Shown here piece after piece: positions 42,824 through 53,376 of a DNA stretch of 64,000 nucleotides (the stretch's first letter is position 1; each line of letters begins with the position of its first letter). The DNA lies in NCBI GenBank assembly GCA_028456385.1, contig JALNQF010000073.1:124001-188000 (forward strand), given 5' to 3'. The notes beneath the pieces were generated by a model. It worked only from the letters and a program-made list of their open reading frames with translations, did no database searches and was not told where the DNA came from. The stretch comes from Ophiosphaerella korrae. Taxonomy: Eukaryota > Ascomycota > Dothideomycetes > Pleosporales > Phaeosphaeriaceae. Both the position numbers and the translations under genes were made by a program.

Positions 42824-43089
42824 AAGCCATGGCGGCTAGACAATGGGAGTGGAGTTGTTGATGCATGCCGTACATAATAAGATAAGGTGGGGTAACCCAT
42901 TTTTGTGCCGAGCGGCATTTCCCTTAGCTGTCTTGGTTCCCGTTGTGGAGCCAGTTCGGTGCCCCAAGTTTCGGATCTCGCTCCACTTCCGGAACCCTGT
43001 TCTGACCCGCTCCAGGATCTCTTGGCATCCGCCTAACCAACCGTTGTGTGACGAAATCGCCTCCGCCCGGCCTTTGGACTTCGCTCCAA
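42824..43089. repeat. Dispersed repeat, copy 2
   Basis: Same family as 38010-38229 (AAGCCATGGCGGC start, CCCCAAGTTTCGGATCTCGC, TTCTGACCCGC, TTCGCTCCA end). This copy has an extra about 45-bp AT-richer segment near 42875-42935 and is somewhat longer overall. Confidence 0.6.
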
Positions 43090-43506
43090 AAAGCACAATT
43101 GCAGATCCTCACAAGGCCATGGCCGGAGCGGGTCGGCTGTCCTCCCTGCTAGTGGTGGCGATGTACCACCTCCGATATGTAGATTCTGTGTTTAAGTTGG
43201 AACGTTCAGTAGATGGGCTAGAAATGCGTTTGAGCTCCATTGCTTAGCTCTATCATGGTTGTTTTATTGGAGCGCAAGGTTGGTCAAGTGATCGCCTACC
43301 TGCATGCGATCCGCAGCAGACACAACGCTAATACTGGCCGGTTAATGGTGTTGACTGACTGGCTAGGCTCAACTTTGTTGATTGCTTTCCAGCTGACACG
43401 CCTCGTAATGGCACTTCTTGGCACTCTGTCGGAGGTCTTCGTGTTATGCTTCTTGTTTGGACGGGCACAGCGTTCCGGAATATAGAGTCAACATGACGAT
43501 TGAAAT

Positions 43507-44236
43507 CTATAGGGCAAATCGCGATATTCTGTCCAAAACATTCCCAACTTTCCCATAAAAGCCAATACGCGAAGTAGCTGGGTCTTCCTTTTCGTCCCCT
43601 AACATGAGGCATCCGTCCATCCATACAAGCACTGCACCGTAATAGACGCTTCCCATTTGAGACTTCAAATCAATAACGTACTTCTCCACCAGCGTGACCC
43701 GGATGTCTTTAGACTTTGCATTCGGCCATTTACAAGTGATACTGCGTACCGATCTCCACAGTCAAATCTCTAGCAGTATGATACCAAGGCTGTAGTAGCC
43801 ATACGCTGCTTGAAACCGACGTTGGTTGGTGTGCTCTGGATGGTAGTAGTCGACTAGACCAGTTATCGCTGTCCGGCCGCGCTCTGGGAAGCCCCACCAG
43901 ATATGGACTCTTTATAGCCTGCTCGGTTGAGCAGTCCTGCTTGTTGAAGAAAATAATATTGTTGGAGTTTAGGTTCCTGCGGAACCAGCCAACCGAATGT
44001 AGTCCCGCTATACAAGAGACGAGCTTGTTGGCTAGTTGTATTCTTGCTTCTAAAGCAGGGACTAACTTGGGTTTTGCATTAAGGAGCCTCAGAAGCGTAT
44101 TCGGCACGTCCGCAGTGGCAGGGAAAGGGTATAGAAAGCCAAATGCATTCTTCATTGGGATAAAACCAATGCATTTTGGCACACGAAGTTCGGGTAGCTC
44201 TTGGCTTTGGTAAAAGCCTTCGGCAACCAATTGCAT
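43507..44236 (-). pseudogene. Protein-kinase-like relic of a fungal incompatibility-type gene
   Basis: From 44236: ELRVPKCIGFIPMKNAFGFLYPFP, LLRLLNAKPKLVPALEARIQLANKLV, AGLHSVGWFRRNLNSNNIIFF and SPYLVGLPRARPDSDNW. Then the frame shifts: the adjacent frame continues DYYHPEHTNQRRFQAAYGYYSLGIILLEI-stop-LW, and near 43689 KYVIDLKSQMGSVYYGAVL. This is a kinase-fold domain (H-x-N in place of HRD: 'FRRNLNSNNI') of the kind seen in fungal prion-inhibition/HeLo-type proteins. One frameshift and one in-frame TGA make it a relic. An LTR-A fragment lies just upstream. Confidence 0.55.
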
Positions 44237-44359
44237 GCGTGTTGCTCTCTCTTCAACCCTGATGCTCTCCCAACGTTCATCATAACGCAGAGTTTCGATA
44301 AAAGCTTTAGTGCTATCCTAATAGGTGCCAATCTAGTTGAGCCCGAAGCGTTCCTCGAC

Positions 44360-44530
44360 CCTCAGATGACGATTGAGATGGCCATGGCGATCGATCGGGC
44401 ACGCGCGCACGTGCGCACATGCGCCACTAGCTAAGCGAGCCAACCAGCAGATTCGGAATCTGTGGCACCAACTCAACTGCGGCGCATCCCTTTGACAGGA
44501 GAGTAGCAATCGGGCAACGCGCCAGCTCTG
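44360..44530 (+). mobile_element. LTR-A fragment
   Basis: Contains TCAGATGACGATTGAGATGGC, the GCACGCGCGCACGTGCGC run, GATTCGGAATC and the CCCTTTGACAGGAGAGT variant block. Both LTR ends are missing. Confidence 0.65.
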
Positions 44531-45007
44531 TCTAGCTAGTAGTAGGCTCGGCTCGTGCATGACCTACTTCGCCGCGAGTCTCAGAGCCCGGCAAGCCTAG
44601 CAGTCAGCCAGCTCGTGAAGGGCCGCTAGCTTGCTATGAACTCAGCAGCAATCCCTAGCAGAGGCGAACACCAAGCTACGTGCGTCAAATCAACGCCAGC
44701 AACGTAAGCGTTAACAAAGTAGAGAGTATATAGCTTATGGAGGCGTAATTTAGGCCCAGGAAGGTCAGGAGCGAGTTGCAGTGACTGAAAGGGGTGTCCA
44801 AGTGAGTGGCTGGGCTGAGCCTACTCAAGCACGTACACGAGCACCACCAACGTGCAGTAAATGCCACGCACAAGGCCACAATAGAACTCAATGTAGAGCT
44901 ATCTAATCTATCCTCATACAAAACCTTAAAAAAAAATTGATTGCGCAGGTGCTGAGCTATCGAAACGAGAAGGTTCGCTAGTTCTGGTGGGGCTGGCGGG
45001 ATGGCGG
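44531..45007. other. Intergenic; no gene supported
   Basis: No recognised coding frame. A lone MITE-like end (GGTGGAACACGTTA) begins at 45008. Confidence 0.4.
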
Positions 45008-45035
45008 TGGAACACGTTAGCGATTTGTTATACAG

Positions 45036-45289
45036 CGCCTTCGCATGGTGGAGCGCATCCCTGTCAAAGTTTGACGAATTACGGCTCTAGGTCTCACACT
45101 GGCTGTTATGCTCTGATTCGCCAAACTTTGATTAGGGATGCTCTCCACCACGCGAAGGCGTTGTGCAAGGGTGGTGCAGGTGCGGATTGTTTTGTGGGCC
45201 TCATGCACAGACATATTTTGTATGGAGAATGGTTGACTTGTGTAGAAGATTCGGGGGCCCACAAAACAATCCGCATCTGCACCACCCTT
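45036..45289. repeat. Two consecutive long hairpins
   Basis: Hairpin 1: arms 45036-45079 and 45116-45160 (CGCCTTCGCATGGTGGAGCG versus its complement, about 44 bp with few mismatches). Hairpin 2: arms 45167-45200 and 45256-45289 (AAGGGTGGTGCAGGTGCGGA and complement, 34 bp, one mismatch). They lie back to back with 6 bp between. A MITE-like end precedes them at 45008-45021. Likely remnants of foldback elements. Confidence 0.7.
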
Positions 45290-45339
45290 GTACCTAGTTG
45301 GCGTGGTGGATAGCTAAGCGAGCCGCGCCAGCGCGCTTA

Positions 45340-45614
45340 CAAGGAGGTGCGGGGTACACGCGGCGTCTAGACTACTGCTGAAGGTGGGGAGGAGGTAGTG
45401 TAGTGCATTATGTTCATTGTGTATTACGCTGAGAAGATGTTGGTTGCTGGGGGCTATGGGTGTGGGATTCGCTAGCGTTTGCCAGCTGGAGCCTGGGCCG
45501 AGTATGGGCTGTGTGTGTGAGGTTGCTGGGGGCCAATGGGTATGAGATGTACTAGAAGGAATATTGGTTCGTTAGCGTTCCCTAGCTAGAGCCTGGGTAT
45601 GACATGTGCTGGAA
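45340..45614. repeat. Degenerate G-rich tandem-like region interrupted by LTR-A
   Basis: Repeated GGTTGCTGGGGGC(T/C)A(A)TGGGT blocks and AGCCTGGG(C/T) blocks occur on this side; similar AGCCATGGGTAT(A/G)A blocks continue after the LTR (46053-46180), so the LTR landed inside this repeat. Confidence 0.5.
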
Positions 45615-45619
45615 GGAAC

Positions 45620-46047
45620 TGTCAGATGTGACGATGCCAGCTGAGCTGGCTCGTGAGATTCAGATGGCGATCGATTGGGCACGCGCGAGCCAATCAACAG
45701 ATTCCAGGCACACCTGGAATCTGCGACGCGCATCAACTCAGCTACTGCGCATCAACTCAACTACGGCGCATCAACGCACCAGCCCCAGCCGGAGAACTGA
45801 GATCCGGCCCGACACGGCTATCGCCAGTACGATGGCTCATCACGTCATGGCCTGATTGTGTAGAGCCGATACATTAATCAACTACGAAACTCGAGATAAC
45901 GGCTCTCCATCGCCGAGCCGCAACTGCGCAGAGACGAGTATATAGAATGAAGGATAGAGCAGAGCAGGTAGAACAGAGCAATCAATCAATCAACTCACAT
46001 CAATTGGAATGTTCACATCCATATACGAGTAACCTTCAAATTGGACA
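45620..46047 (+). mobile_element. Solo LTR-A with perfect 5-bp target duplication
   Basis: 428 bp from TGTCAGATGTGACGATGCC to CAAATTGGACA, flanked by GGAAC at 45615-45619 and 46048-46052. Carries the GATGGCTCATCACGTCATG block and a GAGTATATAGAA TATA box. With the 6767-7184 copy, it proves the family inserts with 5-bp duplications. Confidence 0.92.
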
Positions 46048-46410
46048 GGAACATTGGTTCGCTGTGTGGCCAGGTGTAATGGCAGCCATGGGTATAACAT
46101 GTGCTAGAAGGAACACTAGGTCGAGCCTGGGCTATGTGGCTAGGTGTACCAGTAGCCATGGGTATGAGATTGCTAGGAGCTAGCAAGCGCCCTTGACTAG
46201 CCTATGAACTGACGTTGGTGGCCGACTTTTGGGCGTGTGTGCAGCCGCCTAGACACATCCTACATGAGTAGAGTAGAGCTCACTTTTGCTCTGCCGCAGC
46301 TTTGCACCGCCCCTCGACCGTTCGCGGGCACATCAGTCACATTACTATCGCGCAGTCACCCGAGTCCCTTCCCCCCCCACCGCCACCACCGCCTCGACCC
46401 GCCGCTCGTC

Positions 46411-47218
46411 ATGAACAACCCCAACTTCCCCCAGAGCGCCATGGGCCCAGGTGCCCGTCCCCAGGCCGCCGAGCTGCAGCACTTCGTCCAGTTCTACCAC
46501 ACCCAGATCCAGCAGGGCAAGATCTCTTACGGCTGGCAGCAGGCTGTTTCACCCGAGGAGCGCAGCCAACTCGCCCTCCAGTTCTTCACCCAGTACTACC
46601 TGCTCAAGCCCGACACGCCAAAGATTGAGGCTATGCGTAAATCAGCCAAGTTTGAGACCCAGCCCTTACTGGCTGCCTCAAGCAAGGGCCAGTACCTCAA
46701 CAACTATAGGCGGAAGCTCATAATGTTGACCAACGCCCGCTAGATACAGCTGCAGTGCATACAGAACACCCCTAACCAGGTAAACAACTCTATGAACCCC
46801 ATGAACCCGGGTCAGCCCATGGGCGTGATGCCACAGCTAGGCATGATGCTACCACCACCCCTGAAGGGCCAGTGCCAGCCCATGCCGCAGCAGCAGTCCA
46901 ACCCTGCCTCTCCCAACCCCGTCCCCATGTCGCAGAATCCATCGTCCATGGGCCTCAACGACCCAAACGCGCTGAACCCCAGCCAGGCCCGGAGCCCCCA
47001 ATACCAGCAGCTCATCGACCAATTCGCCAAGCGACTCATGGAGATAAGCCAGAAAAAACTCATGCAGAAGTTCTGCCGGGAGGTGCAGGCATGGCCCGAA
47101 GACAAGAAGCAGCAGATGATTGCCCAAGGCATCGATCCGCTCTTTATCCGCTTCCGGCAACATGCTGAGACGCTCTTTGAAATACGTGCTCTGGGCATGT
47201 GTCCGATGGGCGGGCTTC
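46411..47218 (+). pseudogene. Truncated copy of a Mediator subunit 15-like gene
   Basis: From ATG 46411: MNNPNFPQSAMGPGARPQ, AAELQHFVQFYHTQIQQGK, GWQQAVSPEERSQLALQFF and PDTPKIEAMRKSAKFETQ, the N-terminal block seen in ascomycete Med15/Gal11-like proteins. A TAG at 46741 (probably CAG by C to T) interrupts the frame; beyond it the same frame continues MNPMNPGQPMGVMPQ, low-complexity Pro/Gln/Met, and YQQLIDQFAKRLMEI. The frame is ended at 47219 by an inverted LTR-A copy. The stretch upstream of 46411 looks like 5' untranslated sequence. A functional Med15 must lie elsewhere. Confidence 0.6.
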
Positions 47219-47533
47219 TGTCAGAAGTGATGGTTGCTGATTGATGACGTGGATGATTGAATTGATTGTTCTGTCCCCTATCTGCTGCTGTCTCCAATCT
47301 ATATACTCATCTCTGCGTGGTTGCGGCTCGGTGATGGAGAGCCGTTACCTCGAGTTTCGTGGTTTGCTCATGTATCGGCTCTACGCAGTCTGGTCATGAC
47401 GCGATGAGCCATCATATTGACGATAGCCGTTATTCATGTGATTGCCGAACCAGATGTCAACTCTCGGGCTGGCGCTGCGGCTCTTCAATGATGCGCCGTA
47501 GTTGAGTTGATGTGTTGTGGTTGTGGTTGAGTG
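47219..47533 (-). mobile_element. LTR-A copy, truncated
   Basis: Starts TGTCAGAAGTGATGGTTGC and follows the family through TATATACTCATC and GATGAGCCATCATATTGACG to GTTGTGGTTGAGT, where it breaks off. Cuts the Med15-like copy. Confidence 0.75.
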
Positions 47534-48459
47534 ATCTAGTGCTATAACTAGGGAAGAGAATGGACAAACTCAATCGCGCAATGCTTGGGTGACGCATCAC
47601 AACGGCTATGCACGCTAGGGACTGCACCTTTCGAGGTGGCTCGTGCTCGTCGGGTAGACTCAATTGACTGCATGCTATCCCTGCGTAACGGGACACCCTG
47701 TGTGGCGGGACACTTTTCTACCCGCACCTTCGGCCTTAGGCCAGCGGCGACTGCACAAAGTCGAGCCTGACATACTTTGTTCTACACATATTGATCTTCA
47801 AGTATGCTAGACTCCGATAAGGGAAAGCGCGGTGTTGGACGTGCTGTCGGTCGTTCTGTTGGCGGTAACCCCCTATTTGTTCGCGACGGCGAATCTTCGC
47901 CAAGTACCCGGACGACTAGGAAGAAAGCGCAGATGTTAAAGGCCAAGATGGCAGGCTCTGAAGGTTGAGTCAAGGTGAGGGATGTGGATTCCGCCAGTTT
48001 CTCCGCGCGCACGGCAAAATCGGCAAAACTCATCTGACTGAGTGTGGAGCTCCAGCAGCGCTTGGCACGTAGTAACTTGCGATAACGTGCTCAGATATTT
48101 ATGTATGCTATCGTGACAAACCTGATGCTATGCCCACGGCGGAGGCTACTGGAGATGTACGTGTACTGCGCTCGAGCAGGTGCTCTAGGCAGTGTTGGTC
48201 GCGATTAAGCGCACAGCCTCGCGGCTTGCATGATGTTTGTAATGTTCTGCCACGCCTACCCCGCTCAAGGCCTGATACGACGCTGTCATCAAAACAGCTT
48301 CAGCCCCTAACACTGTTGCGCATTGCCATTGGCGGCTGATCGACCTAGTACTGTAATAGCCATTCACCCTCCGTCTACATGCTTACATAGAGAGTGAACC
48401 GCACCACGCCTCCTGTCTCGTTCGTATCGCATGCGCTTGCCCCACGTCAACACTGATCG
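47534..48459. other. Intergenic; upstream of the STAND receptor
   Basis: No well-supported gene. A 55-codon frame (47803-47968, MLDSDKGKRGVGRAVGRSV) is too short to call. The promoter of the HET-NACHT-WD40 gene must lie in its last few hundred bp. Confidence 0.4.
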
Positions 48460-51400
48460 ATGCATCTTCTAAAGTCCGGCGAAAATGGAGAGCTCATCAT
48501 CACTAGCTTCGACGATAGCGAGCTGCCTCCTTATGCGATACTTTCTCACACCTGGGGAGCAGATGAAGAGGAGGTGACTTTTGCGGACATCGTAAATAGC
48601 GGTGGCAAGGCCAAGCTTGGCTACAAGAAGATAGGTTTCTGCGGAGAACAGGCACAACAAGATGGGCTGGAGTACTTCTGGATCGATACCTGCTGCATCA
48701 ACAAGGCAAACAAGGCTGAGCTCTCTCTTGCTATTCGGTCTATGTTTCGGTGGTATCGCAATGCAGCTCGATGCTACGTATACTTGTCAGACATATCCGC
48801 CCCACCTCTTGAAGGTGAGGGGGAGGCCTTCGCGCCACTATGGGACTTAGCTTTCCGAAAATGTGTGTGGTTTACGCGCGGCTGGACGCTGCAGGAGCTC
48901 CTTGCCCCTGGCGTAGTCGAGTTCTTCTCGCGTGAATGGCGCAGGATCGGGGACAGGATATCCTTGAGATCTCAGATCCACGAAGTTACAACTATCCCAC
49001 ATCAGGTGCTCGAAGGAGCTCCCCTCTCTCAGTATAGCGTCGACGAGCGGTTTCGATGGGGACAAAACCGGCATACGAAGGTTAAAGAGGATGCGGCGTA
49101 CTCATTGTCTGGCATCTTTGACGTCGACATGGCACCTGTCTATGGTGAAGGCACAGAGGAAGCATTTAGGCGGCTTCATGACAAGATCCGGAAACAGGAA
49201 GAGAGCTTCCGGAAGCAGCAAGAGTGCCTTCGTGACCTGCGTGCTACCGACCCCTGTAATGATAAGAAGCGCATCGAGGAGACCAAAGGTGGATTGCTGG
49301 CAGACTCCTACCGCTGGGTTCTTGACAACACAGCTTTCCAGCAATGGCGGCAGGACCCGCACAGCCGCCTGCTATGGATAAAAGGTGATCCTGGGAAAGG
49401 CAAGACGATGCTACTCTGCGGCATCATTGACGAGCTGCAAAGTCTGATGCATACTACTGCCCTACTATCGTTTTTTTTCTGCCAAGCGACCGACTCGCGC
49501 ATCAACAGCGCCACGGCCGTGATACGAGGATTGTTATATATGCTACTGGCTCAGCAACCATCACTTATGTTGCACGTCTGCAAGAAATACGAGGACGCAG
49601 GCAAAAACTTGTTCAAAGATGCAAATGCATGGATAGCTTTGACTGAGATATGGGCGGATGTGCTACAAGATCCGAGCCTGCGCACAACATACCTGATCAT
49701 CGACGCCCTCGACGAGTGCATCACTGATCTTCCAAAGCTGCTTGAGTTTGTCGCAAAGAAGTCACCTATGTCTTCTCACGTTAAGTGGATTGTCTCAAGC
49801 CGTAACTGGCCAGAGATTGAGGCACAGCTAGAGCGGGCCGGGCACAAAGTAAAACTAAGCCTTGAGCTGAACACACAGTCAGTTGCGGCGGCAGTTGACG
49901 TCTTCATCCGGCAAAAGGTAGATGAGCTAGCGCAGGAAAAGCAGTACAAGGCAGAGGTTCGACATGCCGTGCTCCAGCACTTAACGTCAAACGCGAACGA
50001 TACATTCCTCTGGGTAGCGTTAGTGTGTCAAGACCTCAAAAAGACACCAAAGTGGAACGTACTAAAGAAGCTAGTCTCGTTCCCACCTGGGCTAGACTCC
50101 TTGTACAAGCGGATGATGCACCAGATAAGCGAGTCTGACGGCGCCGAGATCTGCCGGCAGGTACTGGCTTCGACTGCAATCCTGTATCGACCTGTAACGA
50201 TCTCCGAATTGGTTGCGCTCATGGAGCAGCTTGAGGACTTGAATGACCTGGAGTCGGTGCGGGAGATTGTCGGCTTCTGTGGATCGTTTCTCACCCTGCG
50301 AGAAGATACAGTATACTTTGTACATCAGTCCGCAAAGGACTTCCTCTTTACAAAGGCATATAATGAAGCCTTTCTAGATGGGATAGGAGATGTTCATCGG
50401 ACGATCTTCTTAAGGTCGCTGGCAGTTCTATCCAGGACGTTGCGCAGGGACATGTACAGTTTGGAAGCGCTGGGATATCCTATTGAGAACGTTAAACTAC
50501 CCGAGGCAGACCCGTTGGCAGTGTCACGGTACCCATGCGCCTACTGGATCGATCATCTATGCGACTCAAACGCCAATTTTTCAAAGAATAGTGGTGCTGA
50601 CCTGCAAGCCGCCGAAGGACTTGATATGTTTCTAAGGAAGAAGTATCTCTACTGGCTAGAAGGGCTTAGTCTTTGCAAGAGTGTAGAGAAAGGCGTCGTG
50701 TCGATGGCGAAACTGTGGTCGCTAGTGCGGGTACGTCGTACAGAATGCACATATCTATAATACAACCCAGATGCTAACGCCTGTAGGAGATACACAACGA
50801 AGATAGACTTAGTCAGCTTATTCAAGATGCACATCGATTTATTATGTACCACAAACAGGCAATCGAGAGCTACCCTCTCCAGATATATACATCTGCGTTG
50901 TTGTTCAGTCCGACAAACAGCCTAATCAGACAGCTGTTTCAGCACGAAGAGCCTACGGGAATCACTATTAAGCCGGCTATGAGCAACGGCTGGAGTGCGT
51001 GCCTGCAGACGCTCGAGGGCCATAGCGGTCCGGTCCTCTCAGTGGCCTTCTCGCACGACTCAACCCGGCTGGCATCGGCGTCGGCCGACAGCACCGTCAA
51101 GATCTGGGATGCGAGCAGCGGCGCGTGCCTGCAGACGCTCAAGGGCCGTAGCAGTGAGGTCCTCTCAGTGGCCTTCTCACACGACTCGACCCGGCTGGCG
51201 TCGGCGTTGTTCGACGGGACTGTCAAGATCTGGGATGCGAGCAGCGGCACGTGCCTGCAGACGCTTAAGGGCCATAGCGATGGGGTCTGGTCAGTGGCCT
51301 TCTCGCACGACTCGACCCGGCTGGCGTCGGCGTCGTTCGAAGGGACTGTCAAGATCTGGGATGCGAGCAGCGGGGCGTGCCTGCAGACGCTCAAGGGCCA

Positions 51401-51947
51401 TAGCGATGGGGTCTGGTCAGTGGCCTTCTCACACGACTCGACCCGGCTGGCGTCGGCGTCGGCCGACAGGACCGTCAAGATCTGGGATGCGAGCAGCGGG
51501 GCGTGCCTGCAGACGTTCAAGGGCCATAGCGATAGGGTCTGCTCAGTAGCCTTCTCGCACGACTCGACCCGGCTGGCGTCGGCGTCGGAGGACTGGACCG
51601 TCAAGATCTGGGATGCGAGCAGCGACGCGTGCCTGCAAACCTTCAACACCGATCAGACTGTGCGCCAACTATCCTTTGACTCCACTGGCTCTTGTCTCTA
51701 TACTGAGTCAGGTACTCTCGCCCTTCAAGACGCAGAAGGCTCTAGCGCAAGGGACATCGCGATATCAGAGCGTCCTCCGTATAGAGCCACCTGCCTCAGC
51801 TCAGACAGCATATGGATCCAGCATACTGGCAAGAACATGCTATGGGTGCCATCAGAGTATCGACCGTGTTGTTCATCTGTGAGCGGGACAACTGTGGGTA
51901 TGGGTGTTGGGTCTGGAAGGGTATGGTTCTGTAGGATTAACCTTTGA
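48460..51947 (+). CDS. HET-NACHT-WD40 STAND receptor (HNWD), intact two-exon gene
   Basis: Exon 1 (48460-50730) and exon 2 (50787-51947) flank a 56-bp intron (donor GTACGT, branch TGCTAAC, acceptor TGTAG); product 1143 residues. N-terminal HET domain about residues 1-240: YAILSHTWG (25-33), YFWIDTCC (72-79), TRGWTLQELLAP (139-150), AYSLSGIFDVDMAPVYGEG (213-231). Central NACHT: Walker A GDPGKGKT (309-316), Walker B LIIDALDEC (412-420), VSSRNWP (445-451). C-terminal WD40: five 42-residue repeats (126 bp; 51000-51629) nearly identical in protein and DNA, a degenerate sixth, then LWVPSEYRP and a tail ending RVWFCRINL. HET-NACHT-WD proteins such as HET-D/E/R of Podospora are fungal NLR-like allorecognition receptors; the WD domain senses the partner, NACHT oligomerises and HET triggers cell death. 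No stop or frameshift. LTR-A copies follow at 52064. Confidence 0.9.
51000..51629 (+). repeat. Five 126-bp near-identical WD40-coding repeats
   Basis: Units start at 51000, 51126, 51252, 51378 and 51504, each beginning TGCCTGCAGACG. Within the 42 residues differences are limited to positions 5, 6, 8, 10, 11, 13, 28-31 and 41-42. The SVAFSHDSTRLASA core and TVKIWDASS are invariant. Even third-codon positions are mostly conserved, implying recent duplication or concerted evolution. Confidence 0.9.
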
Positions 51948-52063
51948 TACTTTTGGCAGTAGTTGTTGCAAAGATTTGCCCTTCTTTCTATCAACTTACT
52001 TTAATTTTTATTATTTCTTATCACGTAGAGGGAAACAGGGGTACACAGAAATATATAGACTAT

Positions 52064-52267
52064 TGTCAGATGTGACGCTGCCAGATGGAGATGAGCTGGC
52101 TCGTACGATTCAGATGGCGATCGATCATCGCAATGCTAGCGTGCGCACCATGGGGCTGCGCATCTACGCACCAGCGCTAGCCAGAGAACTGGTCTGGCTC
52201 GGCACGGCTATCGTCAGTATGATGGCTCATCACGTCATGACCTGACTGCGTAGAGCTGATACATTAG
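52064..52267 (+). mobile_element. LTR-A copy, 5' half
   Basis: Starts TGTCAGATGTGACGCTGCC and runs to GCTGATACATTAG, where the next LTR-A starts. The 3' half with the TATA box is absent. Confidence 0.75.
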
Positions 52268-52571
52268 TGTCAGATGAGCTGGCTTACGAGCCAGCTCATG
52301 AATCAATTCAGATGACGATTGAGATGGCCATGGCGATCGATCTGGTGTCGCGTGCGCGATGCTAGTGCGCGATACTAGCCCGCCACTAACTAACCACAGA
52401 GCATCAACTCAGCTGCAGCGCACCCCCTTTGACAGGAGAGAACTATCAGGCAACGCGTCAACTCAACAAAAGGGCAGAAGTAGCCAGAAGGCAGATGATA
52501 GACAGAGAACTCAATCGATCACATTCTACCCTCGAATTGTATCAGTGACTCAGTAACCATTAAATCCGATA
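52268..52571 (+). mobile_element. LTR-A variant copy, about 304 bp
   Basis: Starts TGTCAGATGAGCTGGCTTACG and ends CATTAAATCCGATA (mutated TCTGACA). Contains the TTTGACAGGAGAG and AACAAAAGGGCAG...AGCCAGAAGGCAG variant blocks shared with 18166-18415, so it belongs to the shorter subfamily. Tandem with the preceding truncated copy. Confidence 0.7.
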
Positions 52572-52910
52572 GAATATCCGGCAGATACCTAGGATCCCCT
52601 CTGAGAGTGATACCGTGCTCCATGGTCAGAGTCCTCAATCAAGCGGTCGAGTATGCTCTTGGCATCGTTTAAGACCGGTCAACAGTGGAGGAACGATCGC
52701 GACTTCCTTTTCAGATGCACTCTTGCATTTACTGACTCGGCTGCATAATATGAAAACACTGTGGAGAGAGTGAAGTACTCCGATCTTCCAGTATTCCAAC
52801 GAAGTGGGCGCCATAGTGCTTTTGGTGCGAGTATGTGAAAGATAGTGAAGCATACGCCCTGGACTGCATTCCCCTAACATTCATATGATTGGTTTAAGTG
52901 TTCATGGTTT

Positions 52911-52977
52911 GGCCTGGCCTGGCCTAGTCTAGTCTAGTCTGGTCTGGTCTGGTCTGGTCTGGTCTGGTCTGGTCCGG
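52911..52977. repeat. (TGGTC/TAGTC/TGGCC)n pentanucleotide repeat
   Basis: About 13 units: three GGCCT, three AGTCT, then seven GGTCT. Perfect over most of its length. It lies in front of the hypothetical frame at 53017. Confidence 0.85.
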
Positions 52978-53016
52978 TACGGCTCTTTTTTCTTTCTGCT
53001 GACCTGGAACTTTACT

Positions 53017-53376
53017 ATGCGCTCGAGCTCCTCTAAGTCGCATGACCTGTTGTTGGAAACGTTGGAGAGAGAGAGGGCGACATTCGACGACGAAAAGATT
53101 CCGCTGCTTTCATACCAGGCTTCGGCGCTCAGATCCATTTATGATTTGTTACAGGAAAATGCATTATCCTTGGCCAGACGATCAAAACAATGTCGTAGTG
53201 AGAGGCTCAAAGCGCAAACTCTTCTAGTCGACATTTGTGTAGGCGTCGGTCCTGAAATGTTTGTATTATGTACCATAACCACTCCTATCACTAGGTTGGA
53301 GAAGATCCCCCAAGAGACATCGTCCCAAAGCTTCGGGCTTGGTGGAGGGCTGCCCCGCACCCCAGTGGACTTCTAG
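53017..53376 (+). CDS. Hypothetical charged protein, probably partial
   Basis: 119 residues from ATG 53017: SSSKSHDLLLETLERERATF, IPLLSYQASALRSIYDLLQ, ALSLARRSKQ, LLVDICVGVGPEMFVLCTIT and a Gly-rich end. The helix-rich, charged N-terminus looks like genuine coding sequence, but the frame ends at a TAG after an abrupt GLGGGLPRT run, so a 3' exon or truncation is likely. No family recognised. Confidence 0.4.
   Translation: MRSSSSKSHDLLLETLERERATFDDEKIPLLSYQASALRSIYDLLQENALSLARRSKQCRSERLKAQTLLVDICVGVGPEMFVLCTITTPITRLEKIPQETSSQSFGLGGGLPRTPVDF

Noticed and set aside
47803..47968. Basic 55-codon frame upstream of the HNWD gene
   Set aside because: Too short and without recognisable motif or transcript evidence to call a gene.
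51000..51629. Treating the five 126-bp repeats as a CRISPR-like or satellite array
   Set aside because: They are in frame inside an intact coding sequence and code for canonical WD40 blades with SVAFSHDS and IWD motifs.
50939..51649. Long open frame on the minus strand opposite the WD repeats
   Set aside because: It is a shadow of the repeated coding sequence; the plus strand gives coherent WD40 motifs.
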